Below are positions 30,855 to 33,370 of a stretch of DNA of 33,370 bases, in pieces; the first letter of the stretch is position 1; each line of letters starts with the position of its first letter. This DNA comes from Candidatus Gastranaerophilales bacterium (GTDB taxonomy: Bacteria > Cyanobacteriota > Vampirovibrionia > Gastranaerophilales > Gastranaerophilaceae). The position numbers and the translations under genes were made by a program. The DNA lies in the NCBI GenBank assembly GCA_944323985.1, contig CALUUP010000016.1, forward strand, positions 1-33,370, read 5' to 3'. The notes beneath the pieces were generated by a model. It made no database searches and was not told where the DNA came from. It saw only the letters and a list, made by a program, of their open reading frames with translations.

Positions 30855-31847
30855 ATGGGATTAGCCTGCTCACAAATTAGACTATTAACATTAACCGCTC
30901 GAAAAGCTGATTGCGAGTATGGTATCTCTGTTAATTCTATGGAAAAAATGGCATTAACTAGAGAGCAAAGTGCATTGTCCAGAGAATATCAAAGTAAATT
31001 ACAATCTAAGCAAATTGCATATTATGCTGATGGTAAATATAATAAAATTAATTATGGTTATTTAATGGGATATGGTGCCGATTTTACTGCAATTACAAAA
31101 GGAACTCGTGCTTTAAAAAGTGAAAATTCTATGATTTTAACTGATTATAAAGGACAAGTTGTAATGAGTAAGAGTTATGCAGATGCTATTACTTCAGTGC
31201 TTGGAAGTTCTGCCATGAATGCTAAGGGGCAAGGTGGAACATTTTCGACAGATAAAATTCCGGAAATTTTAGCTCAATTAATTTCTGGTTTTTCTGTTGA
31301 AGATTTTCAAACTGTTATTGATAATAATAAATTATCATCAAGTTATGAGGCCGATGCAGTACAAACAATAACTGGAAATTCTACAGGGCAGACTGTTACG
31401 GTTGAAAATTCGGATTCTGCAACTTCTAAATTAGAAAGTATTGTAGATTTTTATTATCCGATATTTCAAGCTGCAGCTGCAAATGGCTGGACTACTGAAT
31501 ATAATAAAGAAATGGCGGCTAATGAAGATTATATTAGTGATGCTATTGTTAGTGGTACTTTTCAACTTGCTTCTGTAAATGAGGAAGGAAACTATGAACC
31601 TGATACTTCTTTAACTTATTTTATAACTTCAAGATTAGTTGAACCTTGGACTGATTCTAGTGTTAGAGAAGAAATTACGGCTTGGTATAACGCTGAAAAA
31701 GAAAGAATTTCTGAAAAAGAAAATTGGTTAGATATTGAAAATCAAGATTTATCTACGGAGTTGGAATCAATCAATACTGAAATTCAATCTATTCAATCTT
31801 TGATTGATGATGCTATATCTTCAGTATTTGATTGGGGTAGTGGTTAA
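30855..31847 (+). CDS. MGLACSQ-type protein of unknown function
   Basis: 330 aa. The N-terminal 45 residues, MGLACSQIRLLTLTARKADC and on through MEKMALTREQ, follow a pattern I have seen at the start of many uncharacterised Melainabacteria proteins (from memory, unchecked). There is no classical signal peptide. The centre is Ser/Thr/Asn-rich and acidic (residues 130-215), and the end is a Glu-rich coiled coil (EKERISEKENWLDIENQDL, then TELESINTEIQSIQ). The helical ends and soft middle resemble filament or secreted-axial proteins, an inference only. An AAAGGAAAG site precedes ATG 30855. A terminator follows at 31887. Confidence 0.78.
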   Translation: MGLACSQIRLLTLTARKADCEYGISVNSMEKMALTREQSALSREYQSKLQSKQIAYYADGKYNKINYGYLMGYGADFTAITKGTRALKSENSMILTDYKGQVVMSKSYADAITSVLGSSAMNAKGQGGTFSTDKIPEILAQLISGFSVEDFQTVIDNNKLSSSYEADAVQTITGNSTGQTVTVENSDSATSKLESIVDFYYPIFQAAAANGWTTEYNKEMAANEDYISDAIVSGTFQLASVNEEGNYEPDTSLTYFITSRLVEPWTDSSVREEITAWYNAEKERISEKENWLDIENQDLSTELESINTEIQSIQSLIDDAISSVFDWGSG

Positions 31848-31886
31848 TTATAAATATAATTTATTTTCCTTTATTTCTTTTTATAT

Positions 31887-31927
31887 AAAAAAACTTGCCT
31901 TATTTTCAAAGCAAGTCCTTTTTTTAT
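31887..31927. terminator. Bidirectional terminator between the MGLACSQ gene and aspS
   Basis: ACTTGC (31893-31898) pairs with GCAAGT (31911-31916), with a 12-nt loop. A T-tract follows on the plus strand (31919-31925), and a seven-A tract (31887-31893) gives the T-tract on the minus strand for aspS. Confidence 0.8.
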
Positions 31928-31994
31928 TTTTTTATTTAAATTGCAAAGTCTATAGGTCGAAATTTAATTAGTTTAAATTTACCTCTATTTACCC

Positions 31995-33370
31995 CTACAC
32001 CTCTTTTTTAACTGTACTTTTGATATGTAATTCTCTAAGCTGTTGTAAAGAAGCTTCTCCTGGAGCATCACTCATTAAACATTTTGCACTTGCGTTTTTA
32101 GGGAATGCAATAACATCTCTGATTGAGTCTGTTCTGCATAATAGTGCTACTAATCTGTCTAAACCGATTGCTAAACCGGCATGAGGAGGTGTACCATATT
32201 GTAGAGCATTGACCATAAATCCGAATTTTTCGGTTGCTTCTTCTTCTGTAAGACCTAAAGCTTTAAATATTTTCTTTTGAACTTCACTTGAGTGGATTCT
32301 AACACTTCCACCGCCTAATTCAGTTCCATTATAAACGATATCATAAGCAATAGATTTAACATTTCCTAAATCTCCGCTATCTAATTTGTCTAAATCATTT
32401 AAGTTTGGAGATGTGAATGGGTGGTGCATTGCCATATATCTGCCTTCTTCTTCTGAATATTCAAACATTGGGAAGTCTACTACCCATAATAGGTTATGTT
32501 TATTTTCATCAATTAGGTTTAAAGTTTTTCCAAAATGTAATCTTAATCTACCCATAATGTCATAAACTAGTTTTGGCTTATCAGCTACAAAGAATATAAT
32601 ATCACCTGCTTGAGCTTCTGCTCTTTCTTGAATACGTTTTGCTTGTTCTTCTGTTACGAATTTTAATACAGGAGATTTTGCTGTGCCGTCTTCGTTATAA
32701 ATGATATTTGCTAAAGCTTTTGCACCAAAAGACACTGCCAATTTTGTAATATCATCAATATCTTTTCTTGAATATTTAGCTCCACCAGGAATTCTTATAC
32801 CACGAACGATACCGCCATTTTGAAGAGTCTTTTTAACGATTTCAAATTCTGATTCAAGAATAATATCTCCGATATCAAATAATTCTAAACCAAATCTTGT
32901 ATCAGGTTTATCAGAACCGTATCTGTCCATTGCTTCTTGCCAAGGCATTTGGATAAATGGAGGTTTAATATCTACTCCAGCAGCTTTGAATGCGTCAACT
33001 AAAAGACCTTCTACTGTTTCTATAACATCTTGTTGTTCAACAAAAGATAATTCCATATCAATTTGTGTAAATTCAGGTTGTCTGTCTGCTCTTAAGTCTT
33101 CGTCTCTGAAACATTTTGCTATTTGATAATATTTTTCGATTCCGCCTACCATCAATAATTGTTTAAAAATTTGTGGAGATTGAGGTAGTGCGAAGAATTT
33201 TCCTTCTTGTACTCTTGATGGAACCAAATAATCTCTTGCTCCCTCAGGAGTTGTTTTAATTAAAATAGGAGTTTCTACTTCTAAGAAACCTTTATTATTT
33301 AAATAATTTCTAACAGCCTGACAAATATTATGTCTTGTTGTTAGATTATGAAGCATTTTTTCATTTCTTA
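31995..33370 (-). CDS. aspS: Aspartate--tRNA ligase, C-terminal part (5' end outside window)
   Basis: Class II synthetase. The frame is open to the right edge, and the conserved sequence continues upstream of an internal Met at 33356 (RNEKMLHNL), so about 130 N-terminal residues with the OB-fold anticodon domain are missing. Seen: FLEVETPILIKTTPEGARDY (motif 1), QSPQIFKQLLMVGG, CFRDEDLRADRQPEFTQID (motif 2), the GAD insertion domain (GGIVRGIRIPGGAKYSRKDI on), DFPMFEYSEEEGRYMAMHHP and GLAIGLDRLVALL (motif 3). A GAD domain marks the bacterial type; discriminating versus non-discriminating forms cannot be told here. A two-way terminator lies downstream of its stop. Confidence 0.96.
   Translation of the reverse strand, partial: RNEKMLHNLTTRHNICQAVRNYLNNKGFLEVETPILIKTTPEGARDYLVPSRVQEGKFFALPQSPQIFKQLLMVGGIEKYYQIAKCFRDEDLRADRQPEFTQIDMELSFVEQQDVIETVEGLLVDAFKAAGVDIKPPFIQMPWQEAMDRYGSDKPDTRFGLELFDIGDIILESEFEIVKKTLQNGGIVRGIRIPGGAKYSRKDIDDITKLAVSFGAKALANIIYNEDGTAKSPVLKFVTEEQAKRIQERAEAQAGDIIFFVADKPKLVYDIMGRLRLHFGKTLNLIDENKHNLLWVVDFPMFEYSEEEGRYMAMHHPFTSPNLNDLDKLDSGDLGNVKSIAYDIVYNGTELGGGSVRIHSSEVQKKIFKALGLTEEEATEKFGFMVNALQYGTPPHAGLAIGLDRLVALLCRTDSIRDVIAFPKNASAKCLMSDAPGEASLQQLRELHIKSTVKKEV

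Noticed and set aside
31995-33356. Complete short aspS starting at ATG 33356
   Set aside because: The frame continues past the Met to the window edge, and the conserved motif 1 region follows at once. The N-terminal OB domain must lie outside the window.

Overview
The window is AT-rich bacterial DNA, read as a non-photosynthetic cyanobacterial relative (Vampirovibrionia/Melainabacteria, most like Gastranaerophilales). This is an inference. It rests on the cyanobacteria-like RecG N-terminal extension, the short SigA-like sigma factor, and uncharacterised proteins that I associate with that order: one beginning MGLACSQIRLL and several with an N-terminal FKG/FKA/FKS motif. A database search would settle the taxon. 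Both ends cut genes: glyS (5' end missing) at the left and aspS (5' end missing) at the right.

Layout. 1-2 kb: glyS end, a small unknown gene, and a rubrerythrin with a strong extended -10 promoter, ended by a perfect two-way terminator. 2-7 kb: a membrane protein built of three internal repeats, then a LysR regulator divergent from an acetyltransferase and an alpha/beta hydrolase, then a helical-repeat protein. 7-12.2 kb: recG with a probably leaderless start, glgA behind a near-consensus promoter, then two overlapping genes that look like degenerate PurN and PurD, consecutive enzymes of purine synthesis. 12.2-16.9 kb (minus strand): a Lys-rich membrane protein, an M49/DPP III-like zinc peptidase, a YhaM-like HD protein and a small glycine-zipper protein. 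17-20.6 kb: a hybrid-cluster-protein homologue that has lost many cluster ligands, a CpaE/TadZ-like receiver-ATPase and a membrane protein.

20.6-25 kb (minus strand): a packed nadA-rlmB-rpoD-TPR operon with overlapping or abutting stops and starts. 25.1-27.4 kb: a PilM-PilN fusion and PilO, the inner-membrane platform of a type IV pilus. 27.5-28.2 kb: tRNA-Gly(UCC) followed by two identical 192-bp tandem units and a decayed third. Each unit carries the tRNA trailer and terminator plus pieces resembling the tRNA 3' half in both orientations. 28.2-30.7 kb (minus): twin membrane-anchored AAA+ ATPases with Asn after the Walker A lysine. 30.9-31.8 kb: the MGLACSQ protein. 32 kb to the end: aspS.

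Most housekeeping calls are secure. The points that look least described are the PurN/PurD-like pair, the degenerate Hcp, the tRNA-linked repeats and the FK-motif membrane/AAA+ proteins.
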